Positions 16,990 to 25,897 of a stretch of DNA of 64,000 bases are shown one piece after another. A program made the translations under genes and the position numbers. Source of the stretch: Janthinobacterium sp. 67 (GTDB lineage Bacteria > Pseudomonadota > Gammaproteobacteria > Burkholderiales > Burkholderiaceae_D). The notes beneath the pieces are model-generated. The model searched no databases, was not told the origin of the DNA, and saw only the letters and a list, made by a program, of their open reading frames with translations. Position 1 is the stretch's first letter. Each line of letters begins with the position of its first letter. Location of the stretch: positions 5,394,001 through 5,458,000 of the forward strand of contig NZ_PGES01000001.1 of NCBI RefSeq assembly GCF_002797895.1, read 5' to 3'.

Positions 16990-17910
16990 ATGGAAGATCG
17001 TTTTGCAGGCATACGCGAGTTTGTCGCGGCCGTCGACGGCGGCAGTTTTACGGCGGCGGCGCAGGTGCTGGGCGTGACCGGCTCGGCGGTCGGCAAGAGC
17101 ATTTCGCGGCTGGAAGCGCGCCTGGGCGTGCAGCTGCTGCACCGCACGACGCGCCGCATCGACCTGACGACGGAGGGGGAAGCATACCTGGGCAGTTGCC
17201 GGCGCGTGCTGGAAGAGCTGGAACAGTCCGAAGCCTGCCTGGCCACCGGCCACCAGCAGCCCGTCGGACGCCTGCGCATCGACTTGCCGACCACCTTTGG
17301 CCGGCGCCATATCCTGCCAGCCCTGCTGGCGCTGGGCGAGCGCCATCCCCGGCTGGACCTGTCCATTTCCCTGCGCGACAGGGCGGTGGACATGGTGGGC
17401 GAAGGCATCGATATCGCCGTGCGCATCGGTAAGCTGGGCAACCATGCGGACCTGGTGGCCCGCCACTTGGGCGAGCAGCATCTGGTGATCTGCGCTTCGC
17501 CCGCGTATTTGCAGCGGCGCGGCACGCCCTTGACGCGCGCGGACCTGGCCAGTCACGCTTGCCTGGCCGGCTGGCGCCGTGGCAACCGGCCGGCATGGCT
17601 GTTAAGAAATGAATTGGGAGAAACCGCGCTGCAGGAAATCCATGCCCGGCATGAACTGGCCGATGGCGATGCCTTGCTGCAGGCTTGCGTGAGCGGCAGC
17701 GGCCTGGCGCAGCTGCCGACCTGGCTGGCAGGCGAGGCCTTGCGTAGCGGCGCCTTGCTGCCCGTCTTGCCCGACATTGCCGGCGCCGCCATGCCCATCC
17801 ACGTGCTGTGGCAGAAAACCTGGCATATGCCACCCAAGGTCAGGGTCACGGTCGATGAACTGCTGCGCCTGGCCGCGGCCGACAGCGCCGTCTTCGCGGC
17901 CGCTGCTTAG
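16990..17910 (+). CDS. LysR-family transcriptional regulator
   Basis: A 306-residue LTTR. The N-terminal winged helix-turn-helix (about 1-60) reads FVAAVDGGSFTAAAQVLGVT, then VGKSISRLEARLGVQLLHRT. The effector domain follows with LRIDLPTTFGRRHILPAL. The subgroup is the one with WRRGNRP/LADGDALLQACVSGSGLAQLPTW, common for regulators of adjacent oxidoreductases. It is divergent from the MDR dehydrogenase over a 174-base gap containing a TTATACT -10-like element (about 16942). It converges on the MFS gene with only 11 bases between stops. Confidence 0.92.
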   Translation: MEDRFAGIREFVAAVDGGSFTAAAQVLGVTGSAVGKSISRLEARLGVQLLHRTTRRIDLTTEGEAYLGSCRRVLEELEQSEACLATGHQQPVGRLRIDLPTTFGRRHILPALLALGERHPRLDLSISLRDRAVDMVGEGIDIAVRIGKLGNHADLVARHLGEQHLVICASPAYLQRRGTPLTRADLASHACLAGWRRGNRPAWLLRNELGETALQEIHARHELADGDALLQACVSGSGLAQLPTWLAGEALRSGALLPVLPDIAGAAMPIHVLWQKTWHMPPKVRVTVDELLRLAAADSAVFAAAA

Positions 17911-17921
17911 TTCACGCCCGG

Positions 17922-19136
17922 TCAGGCTAGCCGCTCCAGGCGCCGCTGCGTGTGCCGGTACTTGCTCCACACAATCAGCATCAGCAGCGGCATGGCGCCG
18001 CCCACCATGCACAGGGCGGGCCAGCCGCCGGCGGCAAAGCTGGCGCTGGCCAGGGCCGAGCCTGCCGACGCGCCGATGAAGCCGCCCGCGATGAACACGG
18101 TGGTCACCCTTGCGCGCGCATGTGGCGCCAATTTATAGATGATGGACTGGTGCGTCACTTGCAAGCCCATCACGCCCATGTCCAGCAGGACGATGCCGAT
18201 CAGCAGCAGCACCAGCGAATTGGCGCCAAAGCCGATCAGGGCCCAGCCTGCGATCGAGGCCACGGCCAGCAGCCACATGGCCTGGCGCGCGTAGCCGCGG
18301 TCGGCCATGCGGCCCGCCGTGTTGGCGGCAAAGGCGCCCGTCGCGCCCGCCAGGCCGAACAGGCCGATCTGCATTTCCGAGTAGTGATATGGCGCGCCGC
18401 TGAGCAGGAAAGTCAGGCCCGTCCAGAACACGCTGAAAGTACCCAGGCCCAGGCCCGAGAACAGGGCGCGCTGGCGCAGCAACGGTTCCTGGCGGATGAT
18501 GTCGGCCAAGGAGGCCAGCAATTTTCCGTATTGCAGCTTGCCACGCGGCGCCTCGTTCGGCAGGATGCGGCGCAGCATGAGGAGCAGGGCGGCCACGACG
18601 ATGGCGGCCAGCACGTAGACGGTGCGCCAGCCGCCGCTGATCTGCGACACGGTGCCGGAGACTGTGCGCGCCAGCAAGATGCCCAGCAACAAGCCCGTCA
18701 TGACGGTGCCCACCATACGGCCCCGGCTGTGATCGGGCGCATACGAGGCCACCATGGCCGTCACTACCATCAGGGCGCTGGACGTGATGCCCATCAGCAC
18801 GCTGGCGATGGCGAAGACGATGATGTTCTGGCTGGTGGCGGCCAGCAGCAGCGCGGCTATCTTGGCGATCAGCATCCACGTCAGCAACTGGCGGCGGTTC
18901 AGCACGTCGCTGAGCGGGACCAGGAACACGATGCCCAGCACATAGCCGATCTGCGTGGCCGTGACCAGGTAGCCGGCCTGCGGCACGCTGACGCCAAACG
19001 AGGCGGCCAGCATGGAGGTGAGCGGCTGCACATAGTAGAGGCTGGCGACGAGCACGCCGGCGGACAGGGCGAACAACAGGATGCGGGTGGACGTCAGCAG
19101 GGTACTGGCGTCGACGGAGGACGGTGCGGATTTCAT
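17922..19136 (-). CDS. MFS transporter, drug exporter (DHA1-like)
   Basis: A 404-residue membrane protein with 12 predicted hydrophobic segments. The motif A region reads PLSDVLNRRQLLTWM between helices 2 and 3, and a VLMGITSSALMVVTAMVASY helix follows. This suits a proton-coupled effluxer of the EmrD/Bcr or arabinose-efflux type. It converges on the LysR gene and there is no co-transcribed gene. The exported compound cannot be read from the sequence. Confidence 0.87.
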   Translation of the reverse strand: MKSAPSSVDASTLLTSTRILLFALSAGVLVASLYYVQPLTSMLAASFGVSVPQAGYLVTATQIGYVLGIVFLVPLSDVLNRRQLLTWMLIAKIAALLLAATSQNIIVFAIASVLMGITSSALMVVTAMVASYAPDHSRGRMVGTVMTGLLLGILLARTVSGTVSQISGGWRTVYVLAAIVVAALLLMLRRILPNEAPRGKLQYGKLLASLADIIRQEPLLRQRALFSGLGLGTFSVFWTGLTFLLSGAPYHYSEMQIGLFGLAGATGAFAANTAGRMADRGYARQAMWLLAVASIAGWALIGFGANSLVLLLIGIVLLDMGVMGLQVTHQSIIYKLAPHARARVTTVFIAGGFIGASAGSALASASFAAGGWPALCMVGGAMPLLMLIVWSKYRHTQRRLERLA

Positions 19137-19292
19137 GCGCTGACAACTTTCTTCGAGTGATGCTTTTGGATGAGCATGATAGCGGGGCTGCGCATTTCTT
19201 GCCGGGCAGGCAAAAAAATCCCGGCGATCGTTGCCGACGGCCGGGAAAAGGGTATAGGGGGATATACCGAGGGAGGAAAGTTAAAACGTGTT

Positions 19293-19394
19293 CTAAACTT
19301 ACTGCGCGTCGTTAGTCGCGGCCTGCGATGCTCACTGTGCATCCGCACAGTTCCGCGTCTCGTCCACAACTCACTTCCGCTCGCGACAGTTTAG
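19293..19394. repeat. Intergenic palindromic repeat, family 1, copy A
   Basis: A 102-base element bounded by CTAAACT (left) and AGTTTAG (right), with outer bases extending the inverted repeat. It shares long blocks with the element at 36280-36389 read on the opposite strand: ACTGCGCGTCG, GCCTGCGATGCTCAC, CTTCCGCTCG. The centre is a hairpin, ACTGTGC-atcc-GCACAGT (19334-19351). The right end overlaps the stop codon of the monooxygenase gene, so it may act as its 3' transcript end. No protein is encoded. Confidence 0.8.
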
Positions 19395-20401
19395 AAAACG
19401 TTTTTATGACCGCTTGCCAGCTCCGCATGCACCTGCGCCGTGATTTCATACGAGCGCAAGCGGTGCTGGTGCTCGAAGATCTGCGAAGTGATCATCAGTT
19501 CGTCGGCGCCTGTTTCGGCGATGAAGGCGGCCATCTTCGCCTTGACCGTGTCCGGTGCGCCGATGGCCGTGCACGACAGCACGGAATCGAGCATGGCGCG
19601 TTCCTGCGGACCCAATTGCTCGAGGTAGCCGGGCACGGGCGGCTGCAAGCGCGACGGGCGTCCCGTGCGCAAATTGACGAACGCCTGCTGCATCGACGTG
19701 GCGCGCAGGTGCGCCTCGGCATCCGTATCGGCGGCAAACACGTTAAAGCCCAGCATCACGTACGGTTTCGCCAATTGTTTTGACGGCTTGAAATGTTCGC
19801 GGTAATAGGCCACGGCTTGCATCATCATTTGCGGCGCGAAGTGCGAGGCGAACGCATACGGCAAGCCCAGGTGGGCGGCCAGCTGGGCGCCGAACAGGCT
19901 CGAACCGAGTATCCACACGGGCACTTTCGCGCCCTTGCCGGGCACGGCCAGCACGCGCTGGCGCGGCTCGTCGGACATATAGTCGATCAATTCCAGCACG
20001 TCCTGCGGGAATTGCTCCGCGTCGGACTGCAGGTCGCGGCGCAGGGCGCGCGCCGTCGTCTGGTCGGAGCCGGGCGCGCGGCCCAGGCCCAGGTCGATGC
20101 GACCCGGATGCAGCGCTTCCAGGGTGCCGAACTGTTCCGCGATCACCAGCGGCGAGTGGTTCGGCAGCATCACGCCGCCCGCGCCCACGCGGATGGTGTT
20201 CGTGCCGGCCGCCACATGGGCGATGACGACGGCCGTGGCGGCGCTGGCGATGCCGGGCATGCCGTGGTGTTCGGCCAGCCAGTAGCGGTTGTAGCCCCAG
20301 CGTTCGCCGTGCTGCGCCAGGTCGAGCGTGTTCTTGAACGACTGGCTGGCGTCGCTGCCTTCGGCGATGGGGGCCAGGTCGAGTATGGAAAATGGAATCA
20401 T
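19391..20401 (-). CDS. LLM-class flavin-dependent monooxygenase (MsnO8-like)
   Basis: A 336-residue luciferase-like TIM-barrel protein. The N-terminus [15 protein letters not shown], then [19 protein letters not shown] and [20 protein letters not shown] are the hallmarks of the single-component LLM group that uses FMNH2. [14 protein letters not shown] is the conserved phosphate-binding block. By family it oxidises a small organic substrate with O2 and reduced flavin from a separate reductase. It stands alone; its 3' end coincides with the right arm of an intergenic palindrome. Confidence 0.92.
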   Translation of the reverse strand: MIPFSILDLAPIAEGSDASQSFKNTLDLAQHGERWGYNRYWLAEHHGMPGIASAATAVVIAHVAAGTNTIRVGAGGVMLPNHSPLVIAEQFGTLEALHPGRIDLGLGRAPGSDQTTARALRRDLQSDAEQFPQDVLELIDYMSDEPRQRVLAVPGKGAKVPVWILGSSLFGAQLAAHLGLPYAFASHFAPQMMMQAVAYYREHFKPSKQLAKPYVMLGFNVFAADTDAEAHLRATSMQQAFVNLRTGRPSRLQPPVPGYLEQLGPQERAMLDSVLSCTAIGAPDTVKAKMAAFIAETGADELMITSQIFEHQHRLRSYEITAQVHAELASGHKNVF

Positions 20402-20626
20402 GGTAGCGATATCGGGACGTGGTGGAAAATCACAATGGACGATTTGTCTATCCCCTGACGATAATAGGGTCGGCCTTGAACGCGGCAGGGAAGACGGCTG
20501 GACACATGATAATGCGAATCGGGAATTTGCGTACTGATCGGTAAAAAACTCGTGCCGATTGGAGATCGGTGCTGCCGCAACTGCCGGAATCGCCGCAAAC
20601 TCTGGAACTTTCCTTGCGAGTACCAG

Positions 20627-20649
20627 TCTTAAGAACTCGTGTCTTAAGA
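20627..20649 (+). promoter_or_regulatory. Paired TCTTAAGA palindromes in front of galT
   Basis: The 8-bp palindrome TCTTAAGA occurs at 20627-20634 and 20642-20649, 15 bases apart, ending 12 bases before the galT ATG. Such a spaced pair could be a repressor site or influence translation start. No known operator is matched. Confidence 0.3.
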
Positions 20650-20661
20650 TTGTGAAACGTC

Positions 20662-21762
20662 ATGTACTGCAAGCAACTCGTCAAGCCCGACGGGCGCCAG
20701 CTGACCCTTTACAGCCGGCGTCCCATCGTCGCTGGTCTTGCACCGAGTCCTTTCCCCCAGCCGCAGGGAGCCAATCCGCACTTGCGCTGGCACCCCTTGC
20801 GCGGCGAGTGGGTCGCGTACGCGGCTTATCGCCAGGGCCGCACTTTCCTGCCGCCACCCCAGTACAACCCGCTGGCGCCCACGCGCGACCCTGCCCATCC
20901 GACGGAACTGCCTGCCGGCGACTACGATATCGCCGTCTTCGACAACCGCTTTCCCACCCTGGCGCTGGACGCCCACGATCCGCCCGACCTGACGGTGGCC
21001 ACAGCGCCGGCCGCCGGCCATTGCGAAGTGGTGGTGTTCGCCCAGGATGCCGGCGCCTCGCTGGGCACCTTGCCCGTCAGTCACATCGTCCTGCTGCTGC
21101 AAGCGTGGGCCGCGCGCACGCAGGAACTGGCCAGCCGGCCCGGCATCGCCTACGTGCTGCCGTTCGAAAACCGTGGCGCGGAAGTGGGCGTGACCCTGCA
21201 CCACCCGCACGGCCAGATCTATGCCTATCCCTTCGTTCCGCCCGTGCCGGCGCGCATGCTGGAGCAGGAGCGCGCGTATTTTGCCGGCCATGGCCAGGCC
21301 TTGCTGGTGGACATGGCGCGCCAGGAGGCGGACGCTGGCACGCGATTGCTGTACCTGGGACCGGAAGCCATCGCCTTTGTTCCCGCCTGCGCCCGCTATC
21401 CGTATGAAGCGTGGGTGATGCCGCGGCGGCAGACGGACAGCTTTGCGGCCCTGTCGGCGGAGCAGCGCGAGGACCTGGCGCGCGCCCTGAAAACCGTGCT
21501 GCTGAAATACGACGGCCTGTGGCAGCGCGAAATGCCCTACCTGATGGCCTGGTACCAGGCGCCGACCGATGGCCGCGCGCATCCGGAAACGCAGTTGCAC
21601 GCGCAGTTCTACCCGCCGTACCGCACGCGCGAACGGCTCAAATACCTGGCCGGCACGGAGCTGGCCGCCGGCATGTACGCCATGGATGCCTTGCCCGAGG
21701 AGTCGGCGCGGCAGTTGCAGCAAGTGCGCGTGGCATGGGAAATGTCAGAGGAAATCGCATGA
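20662..21762 (+). CDS. galT: Galactose-1-phosphate uridylyltransferase
   Basis: A 366-residue GalT. It exchanges UMP between UDP-glucose and galactose-1-phosphate in the Leloir pathway. The active-site [10 protein letters not shown] motif is intact, with [13 protein letters not shown] before it. [17 protein letters not shown] is the typical N-terminus, and HAQFYPPYR is the C-terminal nucleotide-site block. The start at 20662 has no strong ribosome-binding site. The stop overlaps the next gene's ATG (ATGA), making it the first gene of a coupled trio galT-M24-like-galK. galE and galM are not in the window. Confidence 0.95.
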   Translation: MYCKQLVKPDGRQLTLYSRRPIVAGLAPSPFPQPQGANPHLRWHPLRGEWVAYAAYRQGRTFLPPPQYNPLAPTRDPAHPTELPAGDYDIAVFDNRFPTLALDAHDPPDLTVATAPAAGHCEVVVFAQDAGASLGTLPVSHIVLLLQAWAARTQELASRPGIAYVLPFENRGAEVGVTLHHPHGQIYAYPFVPPVPARMLEQERAYFAGHGQALLVDMARQEADAGTRLLYLGPEAIAFVPACARYPYEAWVMPRRQTDSFAALSAEQREDLARALKTVLLKYDGLWQREMPYLMAWYQAPTDGRAHPETQLHAQFYPPYRTRERLKYLAGTELAAGMYAMDALPEESARQLQQVRVAWEMSEEIA

Positions 21763-22865
21763 ATTGGAATGTGGAACTGGAAATTGCCCATAAACTGGCG
21801 CAGATGCGCGGCTGGCTGGAACAGGAAAGGGCGGGCGCGCTGCGCTTGCGCGGCATGGACTGGTTCGCCTGGGCCACGGCGGGCGCGTCCTGCGGCTCAG
21901 GCCAGTCGGCCGAGTGCGGCTGCGCCGAGGTCCTCGTCACGCGCGATGCGGCCTACATCCTGACCGATGCGGCCGAGGCGCAGCGGCTGCGCCACGAAGA
22001 GGTGCGCGGCGGCTGGACGTGGCAGGTGACGCCGTGGATGCAGCCCCGGCTGGCCGAGTTGCGCGAGCATTTCGTGCAGCATGCGGCAGGCGGGCGGCCC
22101 GTGCTGAGCGACCGGCCGGGCCTGCATGAGCGCTGCCTGCCGGCCGCCTTGCGCGAAGAGCGCTTGCCCCTGCTGGCTTCGGAACAGGCGCGCTACCGCG
22201 AAGTGGGAGGCCTGGCCGCCGCGGCCGCCAGCGAAGCGCTGCGCGCCGCGCGTCCGGACTGGAGCGAGCAGGAGCTGGCCGGCGCCTGCGCCCGCGCCCT
22301 GTGGTCGCGCGGCCTGCACGCCGTGTACGTGCTGGCGGCGGGCGCCGAACGCTTCGAGCGCTACCGGCGCGCGCCGCCGGCCGCCTCGCCGCTGGGCGAG
22401 CGGGCCGTGCTGGCGCTGTGCGCGCAGCGCTTCGGCCTGTGCGCCAGCCTGAGCCGCCAGCGCCGCTTCCGCCCCGCGCGCGACGGCATGGGCGAAGCGG
22501 ACGCGGCCATCCTGGCGCTGGAAGCGGTGGCGCTCGATGCCTGCGCGGTGGGGCATGCGCTGAGCATGGTGTATCACGCGCTCGACAGCGCCTATGCGTA
22601 TGCGGGCCAGCCCGATACGGTGCAGGAATTCCGGCAGGGCGGCATCGCCGGCTACCGCTCGCCCGAAGTGGCGGCCGGCGCGCACACGGAAATCGCCCTG
22701 AAGGATGGCATGGCCCTGGCCTTCCATCCCAGCTTGCCCGGCAGCATGGTGGAAGACACTTTCGTGCTCAGCGGCGGGCGCCTGCACAACCTGACCTGCG
22801 ACCCGGACTGGCCGGCGGCAACGGTGCAGGGACGGCTGCGTCCGCTGACCCTGGAGTTGCCATGA
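21759..22865 (+). CDS. Degenerate M24-fold (creatinase/aminopeptidase P-like) protein between galT and galK
   Basis: A 368-residue protein that I place in the M24 'pita-bread' superfamily from its two-domain layout and C-terminal pattern (GMALAFHPSLPGSMVEDTFVL, then LHNLTCDPDWP). The metal ligands seem lost: the GHGIG-type His region reads RQGGIAGYRSP, the E-P-G Glu is replaced by His in AFHPS, and the DxG...D pair is not visible near LCAQRFGLCASLSR. Only the last Glu (VED) remains. Overlaps of 4 bases (ATGA) on both sides lock it into the galactose operon. A regulatory or binding role in galactose metabolism is inferred; function unknown. The N-terminus has a CGSGQSAECGCAE Cys cluster. Confidence 0.75.
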   Translation: MNWNVELEIAHKLAQMRGWLEQERAGALRLRGMDWFAWATAGASCGSGQSAECGCAEVLVTRDAAYILTDAAEAQRLRHEEVRGGWTWQVTPWMQPRLAELREHFVQHAAGGRPVLSDRPGLHERCLPAALREERLPLLASEQARYREVGGLAAAAASEALRAARPDWSEQELAGACARALWSRGLHAVYVLAAGAERFERYRRAPPAASPLGERAVLALCAQRFGLCASLSRQRRFRPARDGMGEADAAILALEAVALDACAVGHALSMVYHALDSAYAYAGQPDTVQEFRQGGIAGYRSPEVAAGAHTEIALKDGMALAFHPSLPGSMVEDTFVLSGGRLHNLTCDPDWPAATVQGRLRPLTLELP

Positions 22866-23929
22866 TCACTCCCGACGCGTATTTCGGCGCCGTTCCCGTG
22901 GTGGCGGCCTCTGCGCCCGGCAGGGTCAACCTGCTGGGCGAGCACACGGACTATAACGATGGCTACATGCTGCCGTGCGCCACGCCGCAACGCACGCGCG
23001 TGATGCTGGCGCTGGCCGCCGATGGTCACCATCAGTTCTATTCGGCGACCCTTGACGAACTCGTGCGTTTCGAGCGCCAGAGCGCCGCGCCGCCCGGTTT
23101 CGGCCGCTACCTGGAAGGCTGCATCCGCCTGCTCGAGGAGCGCGGCGTGGCCGTGCCGGCCGTGCGCGCCCATATTGATTCAGACGTGCCGCCGGGCGCC
23201 GGCCTGTCGAGCAGCGCGGCGCTCGAGATCGCCATGCTGCGCGCGCTGCGCCAGCTGCTGGGACTGCAGATTGACGACGTGTCGCTGGCGCTGATGGGGC
23301 AGCAGGCGGAAATCCGCTACGCGCAAGTCAATTGCGGCGTGATGGACCAGATGGCGTCCAGCCTGGCCGACGAGCGCCACATGTTGCTGCTCGATGCGCG
23401 CACCCTGCGCCATGAACTGCTGGCGTTGCCGCACGACAGCGAGGTGCTGGTGATCGACAGCGGCGTGCCGCGCACCCTGGCCGGCAGCGCGTACAACGTG
23501 CGGCGCGCCGAATGCGAACAGGCGGCGCGCCTGCTGGGCGTGGCTGCGCTGCGCGACGTGCGCGAACCGTCCGTGGTGGAAGGCTTGCCCGAGCCGTACC
23601 GCCGCCGCGCGCGCCACGTGGTCAGCGAAAACCTGCGCGTGCTGCAAGCGTGCGGCCAGCATGGTCCCGTGCTGTTCGGCCAGTTGATGACGCTGTCGCA
23701 CGCCAGCCTGCGCGACGACTACGAAGTGTCGCTGCCGGTGCTCGATACCTTGGTGGCGCTGCTGTCGGCGCAGTCCGCCGTGTATGGCGCGCGCCTGACG
23801 GGCGCCGGTTTTGGCGGCGCCTGCGTGGCCCTGTGCCGCAAGCAGTGCGCGGCTAGCACGGGGCGCACGGTGGTACAGCGCTTTAACACGGAAGGACACA
23901 GTGCACGCATGGTGGTTCCCTTGAATTGA
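22862..23929 (+). CDS. galK: Galactokinase
   Basis: A 355-residue GHMP-family kinase that phosphorylates galactose to galactose-1-phosphate with ATP. All signatures are present: the galactokinase motif GRVNLLGEHTDYNDGYMLP, the phosphate loop PPGAGLSSSAALE, the catalytic Asp segment CGVMDQMASSL, and the C-terminal ARLTGAGFGGACVAL. The ATG at 22862 overlaps the preceding stop by 4 bases. A weak hairpin followed by CTTTTTC (23951-23972) could attenuate transcription into the GH2 gene. Confidence 0.96.
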   Translation: MITPDAYFGAVPVVAASAPGRVNLLGEHTDYNDGYMLPCATPQRTRVMLALAADGHHQFYSATLDELVRFERQSAAPPGFGRYLEGCIRLLEERGVAVPAVRAHIDSDVPPGAGLSSSAALEIAMLRALRQLLGLQIDDVSLALMGQQAEIRYAQVNCGVMDQMASSLADERHMLLLDARTLRHELLALPHDSEVLVIDSGVPRTLAGSAYNVRRAECEQAARLLGVAALRDVREPSVVEGLPEPYRRRARHVVSENLRVLQACGQHGPVLFGQLMTLSHASLRDDYEVSLPVLDTLVALLSAQSAVYGARLTGAGFGGACVALCRKQCAASTGRTVVQRFNTEGHSARMVVPLN

Positions 23930-23974
23930 GCATGGTTTGATCTTGCTCATGCGTGATAAAGCACGCCTTTTTCT

Positions 23975-25843
23975 TTGGAACTTGGCCCGTGCCGCATGCC
24001 TCCAATTGGCATGCTCAATGACTCTCTCCCCCCACCCCATACGGACGGCCAGGCCGGAACCGCCCCGCCTGAAGCGGGCGGCTTTGCGTATCCCCGGCCG
24101 CAGATGGTGCGCGAAAACTGGCAGTCGTTGAACGGCGCCTGGCGTTTTACCTTCGACAATGAACGGCGCTACCGGCTGCCCGATGGCGGCATCGACTGGA
24201 CGCACGAGATCATCGTGCCGTTCCCGCCCGAGTCGCAGGCCAGCGGCGTCGGCGACCGGGGCTTCCACCGCGTTTGCTGGTACCAGCGCGAGTTCCTGCT
24301 GCAGCCGGGCGGCCCCTGCGTGCTGCTGCATTTCGGTGCCGTCGACTACCATGCGAAGGTGTGGCTGAACGGTCATGTGGTGGCCGACCACGAGGGCGGA
24401 CATACGCCGTTTGTCGCCCACATCAGCCATGCCCTGCTGCCCGACGGGCCGCAAGTGCTGACGGTGCGCGTCGAGGACGACCCGCACGACCTGGCCAAGC
24501 CGCGCGGCAAGCAGGACTGGCAGCTGCTGCCCCATTCCATCTGGTATCCGCGCACCACGGGTATCTGGCAAAGCGTGTGGATAGAGCGCGTGGCGTCCAC
24601 CTACATCGGCAAGCTGCGCTGGACGCCCGTGTTCGAGGGCTACGAGATCGGCTGCGACGTGTTCGCCATGGGCGACCTGCAGGACGACCTCACGGTGGGC
24701 GTGCGCATCTGGCATGGCGACAACCTGCTGGCCGACGACCAGTATAAATTGATCGAAAACGAGGCGAGCCGCAAGATCGCCCTGTCCGACCCCGGCATCG
24801 ACGATTCGCGCAACGAACTGCTGTGGAGTCCCGAAAGGCCCATCCTGCTCGATGCCGAAGTGACCTTGTGGCATGGCGATGAGCTGCTCGACACGGTCAA
24901 GTCGTACACGGCGCTGCGCTCGGTGGCCATCAACCGCGACCGCTTCATGCTCAATGGCCGGCCGTATCCGCTGCGCCTCGTGCTCGACCAGGGTTACTGG
25001 CCCGACACCCTGCTGGCGGCGCCTTCCGACGACGCCCTGCGGCGCGACGTGGAACTGGCCAAGGCCCTGGGTTTCAACGGCGTGCGCAAGCACCAGAAGA
25101 TCGAAGATCCGCGCTACCTGTACTGGGCCGACCGCCTGGGCTTGCTGGTATGGGAAGAAATGCCATCGACCTACCGCTTTTCCAGCAAGGCCATCACGCG
25201 CATGGTGCGCGAATGGACGGACGTGATCGAGCGCGACTATAGCCACCCGTGCATCCTCGTCTGGGTGCCGTTCAATGAATCGTGGGGCGTGCCCAACCTG
25301 ACGGCCATCCAGGCCCACCGCAACGCCGTCGAAGCGCTGTACCACCTGACGCGCACGCTCGACCCCACGCGGCCCGTGATCGGCAACGACGGCTGGGAAG
25401 CGTCGGCCACCGACATCCTCGGCATCCACGATTACGACTGCGATCCGGAGCGGCTGCAGGCGCGCTACGCGATCAGCGACTCGGCCCGCACGACCCTGTT
25501 CGACCAGCGCCGGCCCGGCGGGCGCATCCTCACGCTCGACGGCTTTCCGCACCGGGGCCAGCCCATCGTCCTCACGGAATTCGGCGGCATCGCCTTTGAC
25601 AGGGAACAGGGCGAATCGGCGGAAACCTGGGGCTATGCGCGCGTGGGCAACGAGGCGGCCTTCCTCGACATTTACCGGCGCCTGATGAACGTCGTCAACA
25701 CGGCGCAGATGTTCAGCGGCTTTTGCTACACGCAGTTTGCCGACACCTTCCAGGAAGCCAATGGCCTGCTGACGGCGGACCGAACGCCGAAGGCCGCGCT
25801 GGAGCTGCTCAGCGCGGCCACCCGCAATATCCGGCTCAATTGA
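23975..25843 (+). CDS. Glycoside hydrolase family 2 enzyme (beta-galactosidase/beta-glucuronidase type)
   Basis: A protein of up to 622 residues with the GH2 architecture: jelly-roll sugar-binding domain (WQSLNGAWRFTFDNE, WYQREFLLQ, HFGAVDYHAKVWLNG), an immunoglobulin-like middle domain, and a TIM barrel. The acid/base Glu is in WVPFNESWG (residue 435 from the TTG) and the nucleophile in ILTEFGG-like VLTEFGGIAF (residue 535). The 5' limit is uncertain: the TTG at 23975 has no ribosome-binding site, and ATGs at 23996 and 24011 are alternatives. No signal peptide is seen, so it acts in the cytoplasm. Position behind galT/galK suggests it releases galactose, though beta-mannosidase or glucuronidase activity is possible. 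Confidence 0.9.
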   Translation: MELGPCRMPPIGMLNDSLPPPHTDGQAGTAPPEAGGFAYPRPQMVRENWQSLNGAWRFTFDNERRYRLPDGGIDWTHEIIVPFPPESQASGVGDRGFHRVCWYQREFLLQPGGPCVLLHFGAVDYHAKVWLNGHVVADHEGGHTPFVAHISHALLPDGPQVLTVRVEDDPHDLAKPRGKQDWQLLPHSIWYPRTTGIWQSVWIERVASTYIGKLRWTPVFEGYEIGCDVFAMGDLQDDLTVGVRIWHGDNLLADDQYKLIENEASRKIALSDPGIDDSRNELLWSPERPILLDAEVTLWHGDELLDTVKSYTALRSVAINRDRFMLNGRPYPLRLVLDQGYWPDTLLAAPSDDALRRDVELAKALGFNGVRKHQKIEDPRYLYWADRLGLLVWEEMPSTYRFSSKAITRMVREWTDVIERDYSHPCILVWVPFNESWGVPNLTAIQAHRNAVEALYHLTRTLDPTRPVIGNDGWEASATDILGIHDYDCDPERLQARYAISDSARTTLFDQRRPGGRILTLDGFPHRGQPIVLTEFGGIAFDREQGESAETWGYARVGNEAAFLDIYRRLMNVVNTAQMFSGFCYTQFADTFQEANGLLTADRTPKAALELLSAATRNIRLN

Positions 25844-25897
25844 ACGCAAGCCGGACCCGGCAAGTTTCATCTGCTTACTACATCAAGAGAGGCTGGC

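Noticed and set aside
23180..25870. An 896-codon open frame antisense to galK and GH2
   Set aside because: Both sense genes have complete catalytic motifs, and long antisense frames are a common effect of high GC with strong third-position bias. Its translation is Gln/His/Arg/Val-rich with no domain.
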